64,000 nt of DNA, from the NCBI GenBank assembly GCA_017551725.1, contig JAFZKY010000021.1, positions 1 through 64,000 of the forward strand, given 5' to 3'. Of this stretch, positions 7,819 to 15,238 are shown piece by piece (position 1 is the first letter of the stretch; the number at the start of each line of letters is the position of its first letter). A program made the position numbers and the translations under genes. This DNA is from Bacteroidales bacterium. Lineage in GTDB: Bacteria > Bacteroidota > Bacteroidia > Bacteroidales > WCHB1-69. The notes beneath the pieces were generated by a model, which saw only the letters and a list, made by a program, of their open reading frames with translations, had not been told where the DNA came from and made no database searches.

Positions 7819-8889
7819 CTAACAACATTTTATAGATTTGGGAAGTTCCGGTCGCATAATGTCTTCTTTGTTCAAGCCCAAATATTTGGCTTTTGGGTCG
7901 TATTCTACGCCGATTTTGTCTAAGAGAGGTTCCACGGCCACCTGATGCAGTTGCAGACCGAGGTCCCAAGGATCATAGCCGAGGATAATGCCGGCCAGTT
8001 CCTCGTATGTCAACACGGGGATTCCGTAGCCGTCTTTGCCGTAGGTCTTGCCCGTCTGCTCGGCGATGACGTATTGCCAGCGGTCGAGGAAGTAGGGGCA
8101 TCCGGGGCAGTTGGTGATGATGGCATCGGGGTGGAAGGGCTCCATGGATTCGAATTTCTTCCAGGTGTTGGAAACGCTGTAGCTACGGTTGGCCTTCACG
8201 TGGTACTGACGGAATCCGTAGCCGCAGCAGTGGCGCCGCTCTGGGTAGTCCACCACCTGTCCGCCCCAGCTCTCGATCATGCCGGCCAGCACGTAGGGAT
8301 ACTCCGCACCGCCCACGCCCTTGCTGGGGAACATCTTCGCATAGTGGCAGCCGATGTGCTCCACGATCTTCAGAGGCTCGCCCGTCTCCTTGTTGACGAG
8401 ATGGTGTTTGGCCTTGGCGGCAATGGCATTGCGCCAATGGTAGATGAGGTCGCTGGTGTGTGCCAGATATTTGGGTTTGTTGAACTCCCGTTTGCAGGCT
8501 TTCCACAGGTTCTCGCGGATCTTGGCCTCCAGCTCGGGAAACTCGTGCCAGGTTTCCAAAATCTCGCAATAGTTGCCGAAGGAGGTGATGCAGCTGGGCA
8601 CGTAGTTCTCGTAGCCGGCCTCCGTCATCAGGGCGAACTGCCGCGCCACGATGGTCATGACCGTCTCCTGGGGGATGGTGTCGCAGTGGTAGGCGATACC
8701 CCCGCAGGTAGTGTGGTGCGGCGTTTCGTAGATGTCCTTGCCCAACACTTTCCGTGTGATTTCCGTGAACATCTTCTCACTGGCGGGGAAGAAATTCTGC
8801 CGGATGCAGCTGCGCACGTAGTACCAGTGGTCATCGGGGATTTCCTTCTGGTAGTCGCTCCATATCTTTTGTTTACCTTCTGTAATCAT
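7819..8889 (-). CDS. HdrB-like CCG-domain protein
   Basis: The 356-residue soluble protein has the two-part HdrB layout. The second cysteine-rich domain is complete (C181, C221-C222, C261/C264, in EHIGCHY, HCCGYG and NCPGCPY). The first is degenerate: it has C28, then TCGG at 61-64 instead of CCG, and only one cysteine at C100. It can therefore hold at most one canonical non-cubane cluster, unlike HdrB of methanogens. It should act with the HdrC-like protein encoded 6 bases upstream and the HdrA-like protein 4 bases downstream. The substrate is unknown. It ends in KCC, two further cysteines. Confidence 0.83.
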   Translation of the reverse strand: MITEGKQKIWSDYQKEIPDDHWYYVRSCIRQNFFPASEKMFTEITRKVLGKDIYETPHHTTCGGIAYHCDTIPQETVMTIVARQFALMTEAGYENYVPSCITSFGNYCEILETWHEFPELEAKIRENLWKACKREFNKPKYLAHTSDLIYHWRNAIAAKAKHHLVNKETGEPLKIVEHIGCHYAKMFPSKGVGGAEYPYVLAGMIESWGGQVVDYPERRHCCGYGFRQYHVKANRSYSVSNTWKKFESMEPFHPDAIITNCPGCPYFLDRWQYVIAEQTGKTYGKDGYGIPVLTYEELAGIILGYDPWDLGLQLHQVAVEPLLDKIGVEYDPKAKYLGLNKEDIMRPELPKSIKCC

Positions 8890-8895
8890 AACGGA

Positions 8896-9609
8896 TTAAT
8901 GGTTAAAATGTTTGTCCGAGCAGTACTCGAACGCCTGTCTTTCGTATTCTTCAATATCCATGCCCATCTCTTCGGCCTTGGCTTTGGAGTACTCCTCCAC
9001 GATGCGGATGCGTTCGGTGCCGCCAGTCACGTCGAAGATGGCCTTGAGTTCGTCGAGCGACTCCTGCGGTATCTTCCGCAGAATGCCGGGCCCGTCGCCC
9101 ATGTAGTTGGCACCCTGGCGTGCGAGGCTCTGCTCGAGATGCTCGGTATGCCATTTCCAGACGGGGCCGGATTCCTTATGGTCTTCCCATTTGAACGATT
9201 TGGGATGGACGCAGTAGCCGTAGTTGAGGATGTTGCCCGTCATGATGTGAGTGAGGGGCAGCAGCTGGCGGCCCTTCTCCGATTCGGTGAAGTAGCCGAG
9301 GCGTGCGCTGAGGTCGCGCAGGGCGATGATGACGAGGCCGGGGCCGTTCTTGCGCGGGCAGCGCGTCACACAGCTCATGCACTCGCCGCAGTACCAGATG
9401 GTGTCCGACTTCAGCAGCTCCTCAATCTGCTTGTCGTCGCGCGTCTGCACGATGCTGACGATTTTCCGGGGATCGTATTTGTAGAACTCTGCTGCAGGGC
9501 ACACCGCCGTGCAGGTCCCGCAGTTGATGCAGGTGTGGAATCCCTCTTTGAAACGGTAGTCCTTGCAGAGTTCCTCGAACAAGTTCTTGGGTTTGTTGTC
9601 GTTGTTCAT
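8896..9609 (-). CDS. HdrC-like 4Fe-4S protein, long form
   Basis: The 237-residue protein has two clusters near its N-terminus: C27, C30, C33 and C37 (CINCGTCTAVCP), and C74, C77, C80 and C84 (CGECMSCVTRCP). The roughly 150-residue C-terminal extension has no cluster motif, and a charged helical stretch ends it. The length and the position before the HdrB-like gene resemble HdrC1 of sulfur-oxidising sHdr operons more than the short HdrC of methanogens. Its start codon touches the stop of the short-chain dehydrogenase gene, so the lipid genes and the electron-transfer genes are joined without a gap. Confidence 0.83.
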   Translation of the reverse strand: MNNDNKPKNLFEELCKDYRFKEGFHTCINCGTCTAVCPAAEFYKYDPRKIVSIVQTRDDKQIEELLKSDTIWYCGECMSCVTRCPRKNGPGLVIIALRDLSARLGYFTESEKGRQLLPLTHIMTGNILNYGYCVHPKSFKWEDHKESGPVWKWHTEHLEQSLARQGANYMGDGPGILRKIPQESLDELKAIFDVTGGTERIRIVEEYSKAKAEEMGMDIEEYERQAFEYCSDKHFNH

Positions 9610-10407
9610 TTACATGGGTTTTATTCGTTTGGCGATTTTGGCACAAAGGCCCGGAAAGAAACGTTTAACATAGACCATGATGAGTTCCTTGCGCCCCACG
9701 AGCACCTCGCGTTTGCTCTTGTCGATGGCCTTCTGGATTATTTTCGCGGCCTGGTCGGGGGAAAGGCCTCCGCCTTGGCCGGGATCCATCTTGCCGTGCG
9801 GCTGACCGCCCTTGTCCAAGGCATGGAGCGAGATGTTGGTTCTCACTCTGCCCGGGCATACGATGGTGACATGGATGTTGCGGTCCGAATATTCGGCTTG
9901 CAGTGTCTCGAAGAAGCCGTAGAGGGCGTGCTTGGAGGAACAGTACCCGCAGCGCAACGGGAATCCGAACTTTCCGGCGATGGAGGTGGTCACGGCGATG
10001 TGGCCGCCGCCCGCCGCCAGCATTTTCGGCAGCACGGCCTTGGCGATGGCTACTGGTGCGAAGTAGTTGATTTCCATGAGCTTGCGAATCATCCCCATGG
10101 ATGTGTCTTCCACCGTGGTGCGCTGGCTGATGCCGGCGTTGCAGTAGAGAATATCGATGCGGTTGAACGCACTCCAGGCCTCTTCAGCCAACGCCTCGAT
10201 GCCGTCCGGATGCTGCAAATCGTAGGGCAGGGCGTGGACTTTCGCGCCAAGGTCACGGCATTTGGCCACCACCGGCTCCAGCTCTTCCGCTGTCAAGGCC
10301 GTCAGGACCAGGGAGGCGTGCTCCGCGGCATAGCGGTAGGCACACGCCTCTCCGATGCCGGAGGAACCACCCGTGATCCAGATTACTTGTCCGTTTCGAT
10401 CTGTCAT
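9610..10407 (-). CDS. Short-chain dehydrogenase, probable 3-ketocapnine reductase
   Basis: The 265-residue classical SDR has the cofactor motif TGGSSGIG (12-19), NAG (90-92), and catalytic S142, Y155 and K159 (GYCSSK). A hydrophobic, basic C-terminus (VKRFFPGLCAKIAKRI) may touch the membrane, as in 3-ketodihydrosphingosine reductases. The gene lies 27 bases after an alpha-oxoamine synthase gene, in an operon with cysteate synthase. The best reading is NADPH-dependent reduction of the 3-keto sulfonolipid base, the second lipid step. A similar sphingolipid reductase role cannot be excluded from sequence alone. Confidence 0.75.
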   Translation of the reverse strand: MTDRNGQVIWITGGSSGIGEACAYRYAAEHASLVLTALTAEELEPVVAKCRDLGAKVHALPYDLQHPDGIEALAEEAWSAFNRIDILYCNAGISQRTTVEDTSMGMIRKLMEINYFAPVAIAKAVLPKMLAAGGGHIAVTTSIAGKFGFPLRCGYCSSKHALYGFFETLQAEYSDRNIHVTIVCPGRVRTNISLHALDKGGQPHGKMDPGQGGGLSPDQAAKIIQKAIDKSKREVLVGRKELIMVYVKRFFPGLCAKIAKRIKPM

Positions 10408-10434
10408 GATGTCGGTTTGTGTTGTATAATGCCG

Positions 10435-11694
10435 TTAAAGCGCCATGTTGGGAATCTCGTGGTCGTAGTCGCCCTTGGCCAGACGCTCCTTGATGTCGCG
10501 GAAGGCATCCAGGGTGCGGTCCACATCCTCGATGCTGTGCGCGGCGGTGGGGATGACGCGGAAGATCAACATTCCGGGAGGAATGACCGGGTAGGTGACG
10601 ATGGAACAGAAGATGTTGTAGTTCTCGCGCAGATCGACGGCGATGTTGGTGGCCTGGTTCACGCCGCATTTCAGATGCACGGGCGTGACGCATGCCTCCG
10701 CGGGACCGATCTCGTAGCCGAGGTCGCGGAAGCCCTTCTGGAGCCGGCGGGTAACCTCCCACAGGTGGGCACGACGGGCATCGCCTTCGGCACTGCGGAT
10801 GATCTCCAGACGTTTCAGACAGCCTTCCACGATGGGCATGGGCAGCGATTTGGCGTACATCTGCGAACGCATGTTGTATTTCAGATAGTCGATGATGGCC
10901 TTCTCCGTGGCGACGAAACCGCCGATGGTGGCCATGGACTTGGCGTAGGCGCCGATGTAGATGTCGATGTCGTCCATCACGCCGAAATGCTCGGAGGTGC
11001 CGCGTCCGTTGGGACCCATCACGCCGAAGCCGTGTGCATCGTCGATGAGGATGCGGAATTTGTATTTTTTCTTCAGGGCAGCAATCTGGTCCAGGATGCC
11101 CAGCGCGCCCGTCATGCCGAAGACGCCTTCGGTGATGAGCAATACGCCGCCGCCGTTCTGGTCAGCCACCTCGGTGGCATGGGCCAACACGCGGTCGCAG
11201 TCCTCGATGTTGTTATGGCGGAATTTGTACTTGTGGCCCAGATGCAGACGGATGCCGTCCAGCAGGCAGGCGTGCGCTTCCGCGTCATACACGATGACGT
11301 CGTGGCGGTTCACCAAGGAGTCGATGGTGGAAAAGATGCCCTGATAGCCGAAGTTGAACTCGAAGGCGGCCTCTTTGTGCTCGAAGTCGGCGAGTTCACG
11401 CTCCAACTTTTCATGCAGAGCCGTTTGCCCCGTCATCATGCGGCTCCCCATCGGGTAGGCCATGCCCCAGCGGGCCGCAGCCTCCGCGTCGGTCTTTCTG
11501 ACCTCCGGGTGGTTGGCGAGACCCAGATAGTTGTTGAGGCTCCAGCAGAGCACTTCCTTGCCGTTGAAACGCATGTGCGGACCCAATTCGCCTTCCAGTT
11601 TCGGAAAGGTGAAATAACCTTCCGCTTTATCACGGTATTGTCCGATAGGACCGCCCGTGGATTGTTTGATTCTTTCGAAAATGTCTTTTTGCAT
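10435..11694 (-). CDS. Alpha-oxoamine synthase, probable cysteate fatty-acyl transferase
   Basis: The 419-residue fold-type I PLP enzyme belongs to the KBL / serine palmitoyltransferase family. Visible features are LCWSLNNYLGLANHPEV (49-65), YDAEAHACLLDG (H141 stacks on PLP), LIDDAHGFGVMGPNGRGTSE (D219, H222 region) and GAYAKSMATIGGF with K252 as the PLP lysine. It decarboxylatively condenses an amino acid with an acyl thioester. Serine would give a sphingoid base and cysteate would give 3-ketocapnine. Cysteate synthase in the same operon favours cysteate, as in the enzymes named SulA or CapA in Alistipes and Chryseobacterium. It could also accept serine. Confidence 0.82.
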   Translation of the reverse strand: MQKDIFERIKQSTGGPIGQYRDKAEGYFTFPKLEGELGPHMRFNGKEVLCWSLNNYLGLANHPEVRKTDAEAAARWGMAYPMGSRMMTGQTALHEKLERELADFEHKEAAFEFNFGYQGIFSTIDSLVNRHDVIVYDAEAHACLLDGIRLHLGHKYKFRHNNIEDCDRVLAHATEVADQNGGGVLLITEGVFGMTGALGILDQIAALKKKYKFRILIDDAHGFGVMGPNGRGTSEHFGVMDDIDIYIGAYAKSMATIGGFVATEKAIIDYLKYNMRSQMYAKSLPMPIVEGCLKRLEIIRSAEGDARRAHLWEVTRRLQKGFRDLGYEIGPAEACVTPVHLKCGVNQATNIAVDLRENYNIFCSIVTYPVIPPGMLIFRVIPTAAHSIEDVDRTLDAFRDIKERLAKGDYDHEIPNMAL

Positions 11695-11717
11695 AATGGT
11701 ATAAATGTGATTGTTAA

Positions 11718-12803
11718 TTAATTGTCGGATTTGCTGACCTTCTCGCGGGACACTAAGCCCATGGCCTTGAACAGGAATTTGGGCAGGGGCTTCTCCCGTT
11801 TCCGGTTGATGAGGTCGATGAACCAGCCCAGCTTCTTGATGACGGGAATCTTGTGGGTCTCCACAAATTCTATCAGGGTGCCGTCCGGGTCTTCAATGTA
11901 GGTGAAATGGCCGGAGGCATCGCCCATGTCGAAGACCTCGTTGTCGGGACAGCTGTCCACGGTGAACGGATGGCCTTTGGAGGCGCAGAACTCGCCCAGT
12001 TTTTTCATGTTGGTGATGTCGAAGCAGAGTTGGATGAACCCCGGGTCGCCCCAGTAACGTCCTTCGTAGATTTTACGAGGCGTACGGTCTAATGCCTGCA
12101 CCAGTTCGATGCTGCCTTTCGGCATAAGCTCGGACAACGGTCCTTTGGGCTTGGAGGGGTCTTTGAGCAGCACGCGGCGGTACTGTTCGCCGGAGCCGGG
12201 CATGATCTGCCAGTCGTCAAAGGTCCCCGTCTTGTCGTATATCACTTGTTCGTAGCCCAGCACTTCACGGTAAAAACGCACGGAGGCGTCCATGTCGGTA
12301 ACCCCGATGACGGCACCTGATACGCCGCCGGTAAGACAGTTCTGCTCAATGAAGATGTCGGGCTGCTCCACCACCTGGAGGCAGTTGCCGTACAAGTCAC
12401 GGAGATATAGACAGGGCGTGCCGTCGGGCAGGGCGGATACTGCACCGCAATCCTGCCATTTCGAGGAGGCGTATTGGTAAAAGGCTTTCACGTCGCGGCA
12501 TTTGATCCTGGCGGCGAAGATGCCCAGGTCGCCCACGGCAATGTCAAAGGCCACGGGCACGGGCGTGCGCTCGCTGTATTGCCAGATCTCCAGCCCGCCG
12601 CCGCCTTGCAGGTTCACGGCGATGCAGGCATGCCGCTTCTGCGGCTGGTTGCCGGTGTAGGGAAGCATTCGCTCCGCCACGGTGTCGTCTTCCAAAATTT
12701 TGATGTCCACACCGAACATGTCGATATACCAATCCCATGATTTTCGCATGTTCACCGTGCCAACACCAATTTGTTGAATGCCAGAAATAAAAAAATTATC
12801 CAT
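11718..12803 (-). CDS. Double VOC (glyoxalase-fold) domain protein
   Basis: The 361-residue protein consists of two vicinal-oxygen-chelate domains, about residues 5-150 (IQQIGVGTVNMRKSWDWYID; GLEIWQYSER) and 160-320 (VSGAVIGVTDMDASVRFYRE; GHFTYIEDPDGTLIEFVE). A basic tail follows. Acidic residues at the ends of paired strands (LEIW, VVEQ, IELV, IEFVE) are possible metal ligands. VOC proteins include lyases, isomerases, dioxygenases and resistance proteins, so the reaction is not predictable. It is the first gene of the sulfonolipid/Hdr operon, 23 bases before the oxoamine synthase, which argues for a role in that pathway. Confidence 0.75.
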   Translation of the reverse strand: MDNFFISGIQQIGVGTVNMRKSWDWYIDMFGVDIKILEDDTVAERMLPYTGNQPQKRHACIAVNLQGGGGLEIWQYSERTPVPVAFDIAVGDLGIFAARIKCRDVKAFYQYASSKWQDCGAVSALPDGTPCLYLRDLYGNCLQVVEQPDIFIEQNCLTGGVSGAVIGVTDMDASVRFYREVLGYEQVIYDKTGTFDDWQIMPGSGEQYRRVLLKDPSKPKGPLSELMPKGSIELVQALDRTPRKIYEGRYWGDPGFIQLCFDITNMKKLGEFCASKGHPFTVDSCPDNEVFDMGDASGHFTYIEDPDGTLIEFVETHKIPVIKKLGWFIDLINRKREKPLPKFLFKAMGLVSREKVSKSDN

Positions 12804-12835
12804 AAATGGTAAATGCTTTTACTAATTTTAGGCTG

Positions 12836-12843
12836 CAAAGATA
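12836..12843 (-). promoter_or_regulatory. -7 box (TATCTTTG) of the nine-gene sulfonolipid/Hdr operon
   Basis: The minus strand reads TATCTTTG here, 32 bases before the ATG at 12803. No other consensus box was noticed between the nine genes, whose gaps are 33 bases or less, so one transcript of about 9.5 kb is likely. Confidence 0.6.
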
Positions 12844-12923
12844 GCAAAAGATATAGCTATCTCGGAAAAATAAGGTGGAATAATGTGTGGAATTGTCTAT
12901 TTTTAATAATAAGATATTGAAAA

Positions 12924-13718
12924 TCAGAGTATTCTCTTGATGATTCTCAAGGTGTGGGTGTAGCGTCCCAGCGATTGGTTGAAGATGCCGTTTTCGTCTA
13001 GGGTGTTGATTTGGACATGCCCGGAGGCGTGGATGATCTGCTGGTGCCCGCACACGATGCCCGTGTGAACGATATGGCCTTCGTCGTTGGCAAAGAAGGC
13101 CACGTCGCCGATTTGGGCTTCTTCCACAAAATCCACCACCTCGCCGTGGTTGATTTGCTGGGATGCGTCGCGGGGCAGGTTGATGCCCAGACTGCGGAAG
13201 ACCATCTGCACGAAGCCGGAGCAGTCGATGCCGGCAGGCGTGCGTCCGCCCCAAAGGTAGGGGGCGTTGAGGTAGTGGAAGGCGAAGGCCAGCAAGTCGT
13301 CCTGTTGAGGGGTGAGGCCTTCATGACGCGGTGTGGGGGAGGACTCGGGCAGTTCCACGGTGAACGCGTGCCCGCCTAACACGAAGCGGCCCTCTTCCGG
13401 CATGGGAAAAGAACTTCCGATGCATACCGGGAAGGCGATGTGGGTGGCCGCATTGCGCACATACAGGAACGTGTCGCGCACAAAATAACGGGGTGCGTGC
13501 TGGAGTTCATTCAGCTCATCTTCCGTCAGTGGCGTGTGCTGTTTTTTTTGCAGCCAGCCTTCGTAACTACAGTCGTGGGTGGTGATTTTGAGCCATTCGT
13601 CGGCACACTCCACAACAGAATAGGTCTCGCCAAACAGCAGTTGGGAAACCATTTCGGCACGGTGGGACGCCTCAGCCCGCAGGGCCACCGACATCCAGGT
13701 GCATACACCATGTTCCAT
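12924..13718 (-). CDS. NlpC/P60-family cysteine peptidase with SH3-like N-terminus
   Basis: The 264-residue protein should cut peptidoglycan stem peptides. The C-terminal NlpC/P60 domain spans about 140-262, with the catalytic dyad C166 (IDCSGFVQ) and H218 (HTGIV), and H230 (HASG) as the third polar residue. The N-terminal half resembles the paired SH3b domains of YkfC-type gamma-D-glutamyl-L-diamino acid peptidases (LLFGETYSVVE, WLKITTHDCSYEGWL). No signal peptide is evident, which suggests a cytoplasmic role in recycling wall peptides. It is the last gene of a four-gene minus-strand operon of envelope functions. Confidence 0.85.
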   Translation of the reverse strand: MEHGVCTWMSVALRAEASHRAEMVSQLLFGETYSVVECADEWLKITTHDCSYEGWLQKKQHTPLTEDELNELQHAPRYFVRDTFLYVRNAATHIAFPVCIGSSFPMPEEGRFVLGGHAFTVELPESSPTPRHEGLTPQQDDLLAFAFHYLNAPYLWGGRTPAGIDCSGFVQMVFRSLGINLPRDASQQINHGEVVDFVEEAQIGDVAFFANDEGHIVHTGIVCGHQQIIHASGHVQINTLDENGIFNQSLGRYTHTLRIIKRIL

Positions 13719-13756
13719 AATTCCGGATTTAATAAAACAATATCCGACGACAGGCC

Positions 13757-14200
13757 TTAGAACGGCAGGTCGTCGCCCACACCGTTGTCAGTGAAGGTAT
13801 CACCCGCCGGCTCCAGGTCAGGCAGTGTGTTGATAGGATTCACCGTGTGTTGCGGAGCGGGGTTGAAGTTGGGTTGGGCAGGGTAGGGGAATTCTCCGCC
13901 TTGGGGAGGCATGGTGCCACCCACTTGGGGACGTTCCAGTTTCCAGGCTTTGACATCCGTGTACCATCTTCCATTGAACTCCCTGGATTCCAAGTCAAAG
14001 GAGACTTTTACCAAGTCGCCGATGTTGTACTGGTTGAGCTGGTCAATCTTGTCGCCCCAGAGGTTGGCGCATATTTTTCTCGGATATTGGTCTTCGGTTT
14101 CAATGACAAATTCCTGTTTCTGCCAGGTGTTGCCTTTGGCGCTGGTTCCACCCACAGGTTGCATTTTCTGGATTAACTTTCCTGTTATTTCTAATGACAT
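13757..14200 (-). CDS. DUF3127 OB-fold protein with SSB-like C-terminal tip
   Basis: The 147-residue protein has an N-terminal DUF3127 domain (about 1-90: SLEITGKLIQKMQPVGGTSA, then a short OB-like fold ending WYTDVKAWKLER). A proline/asparagine-rich linker (95-130) leads to the terminal tip GDDLPF. That tip closely matches the C-terminal peptide by which bacterial SSB recruits repair and replication proteins. It is probably a nucleic-acid-binding protein related to SSB. DUF3127 is common in Bacteroidota, but I know of no proven function. It sits between MCE and NlpC genes with 20-40 base gaps. Confidence 0.72.
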   Translation of the reverse strand: MSLEITGKLIQKMQPVGGTSAKGNTWQKQEFVIETEDQYPRKICANLWGDKIDQLNQYNIGDLVKVSFDLESREFNGRWYTDVKAWKLERPQVGGTMPPQGGEFPYPAQPNFNPAPQHTVNPINTLPDLEPAGDTFTDNGVGDDLPF

Positions 14201-14221
14201 CTTGTTAAATGTAAATGTGTG

Positions 14222-15211
14222 TTATTGTGAATCTTTTTTCTTGTCTTTTTTGCCAAAAACGGTGACGTTGATGTATTTGGAGGGATGGGCCTTGAGATCT
14301 TTCACGAGTTCGTTGAGGCTTTCCAATGTTTTGCTGACGTTGTAATAGAGGGTGTCGTTGTTGAGCAGTTGGCCGGCGGTGCCCTCGCCCGATTCCAGCT
14401 TGGCGGTGATGGCGTTGACGTTGGCCATGGTCTTTCCGGCGTCGTTCATCAGGGCGTTGATGTTGGCTTTCGCCAGCGAGTCGGAGATGTGGTCGAGGTT
14501 CTGGATGATGGCGTTGATTTGCGGTGAGGCGTCGCTCAGCGTGTTGCTTAACGTGCTCAGCTTGTTGACGATGTCGTTGACGGAGCTTTCGTTAGCGGCG
14601 AGGATGCGGTTGAGGTGGCGGGTGGAGGCTTCGAGGTTCACGAGGGTGGCTTTCAGCATGAGGGCGCCGTTCTCGTCGTCGGTCGGAAGGAAGGCCGTCT
14701 TGACGGTTTGGCCGATGGTATCTACGGAGGCCATGACGCTGTGAAGCTGCACCAGGATGTCGTCCAGGCCGTCCAACATGCCGCCCGCCACTGAGCAGGC
14801 TAGCGTGTCGCCGCTGCGGGCCATCTTGGACGAGGTGCCCAGCAGGAGGTTGACGCCGGTGCCGCCCAGCACGTCCGTCTGCACTACCTCAAGGCGCGAG
14901 TCCGACGGGATATCCACGTTTTCCGTGACGAGGATTTTGGCACAGATGCGCACGGGTCGGGAACTCAGCATGGTGATCTGGCTCACCTTCCCGATGGGGA
15001 ACCCGTTCAGGGAGACGGTGGTGCTTTCATGCAGGCTGCCGATGTTGTCGAAAACGGCGTAGTAGTAGGTCTTTTTGCCGAAAACGTTGATGCCTTTCAG
15101 AAGGCTGGCGCCGAAATAGAACACGATCATGGCCGTAATGCAGAAGATGGCCACTTTCATGTTGCGGATGTTTTTCTCCGAGTATTCTTGTTTGTCTTTC
15201 TTATCGCTCAT
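14222..15211 (-). CDS. MCE-domain lipid-transport protein (MlaD family)
   Basis: The 329-residue protein has one N-terminal membrane anchor (about 18-38, VAIFCITAMIVFYFGASLL) and one MCE domain (about 45-125, YYAVFDNIGSLHESTTVSLN; GFPIGKVSQI). A long helical C-terminal region follows, with repeated coil-like segments. MlaD-type proteins form periplasmic hexameric rings that move phospholipids between the membranes. The partner ATPase and permease (MlaFE) are not in the window. Its place between the amidase and other envelope genes fits that role. Confidence 0.85.
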   Translation of the reverse strand: MSDKKDKQEYSEKNIRNMKVAIFCITAMIVFYFGASLLKGINVFGKKTYYYAVFDNIGSLHESTTVSLNGFPIGKVSQITMLSSRPVRICAKILVTENVDIPSDSRLEVVQTDVLGGTGVNLLLGTSSKMARSGDTLACSVAGGMLDGLDDILVQLHSVMASVDTIGQTVKTAFLPTDDENGALMLKATLVNLEASTRHLNRILAANESSVNDIVNKLSTLSNTLSDASPQINAIIQNLDHISDSLAKANINALMNDAGKTMANVNAITAKLESGEGTAGQLLNNDTLYYNVSKTLESLNELVKDLKAHPSKYINVTVFGKKDKKKDSQ

Positions 15212-15238
15212 GCGGCATGTTTTGGAGGCGCAAAAATA

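Noticed and set aside
10435-11694. 2-amino-3-ketobutyrate CoA ligase or biotin synthase BioF
   Set aside because: No threonine dehydrogenase or biotin gene is nearby. The AKSMATIGGF lysine region and the cysteate synthase context favour a lipid-forming oxoamine synthase.
7945-11721. A 1258-codon open frame on the + strand across the sulfonolipid/Hdr operon
   Set aside because: It is antisense to four well-supported genes and its translation is rich in His, Val, Ala and Asp, as expected for the shadow of GC-rich codons. No family resemblance was seen.
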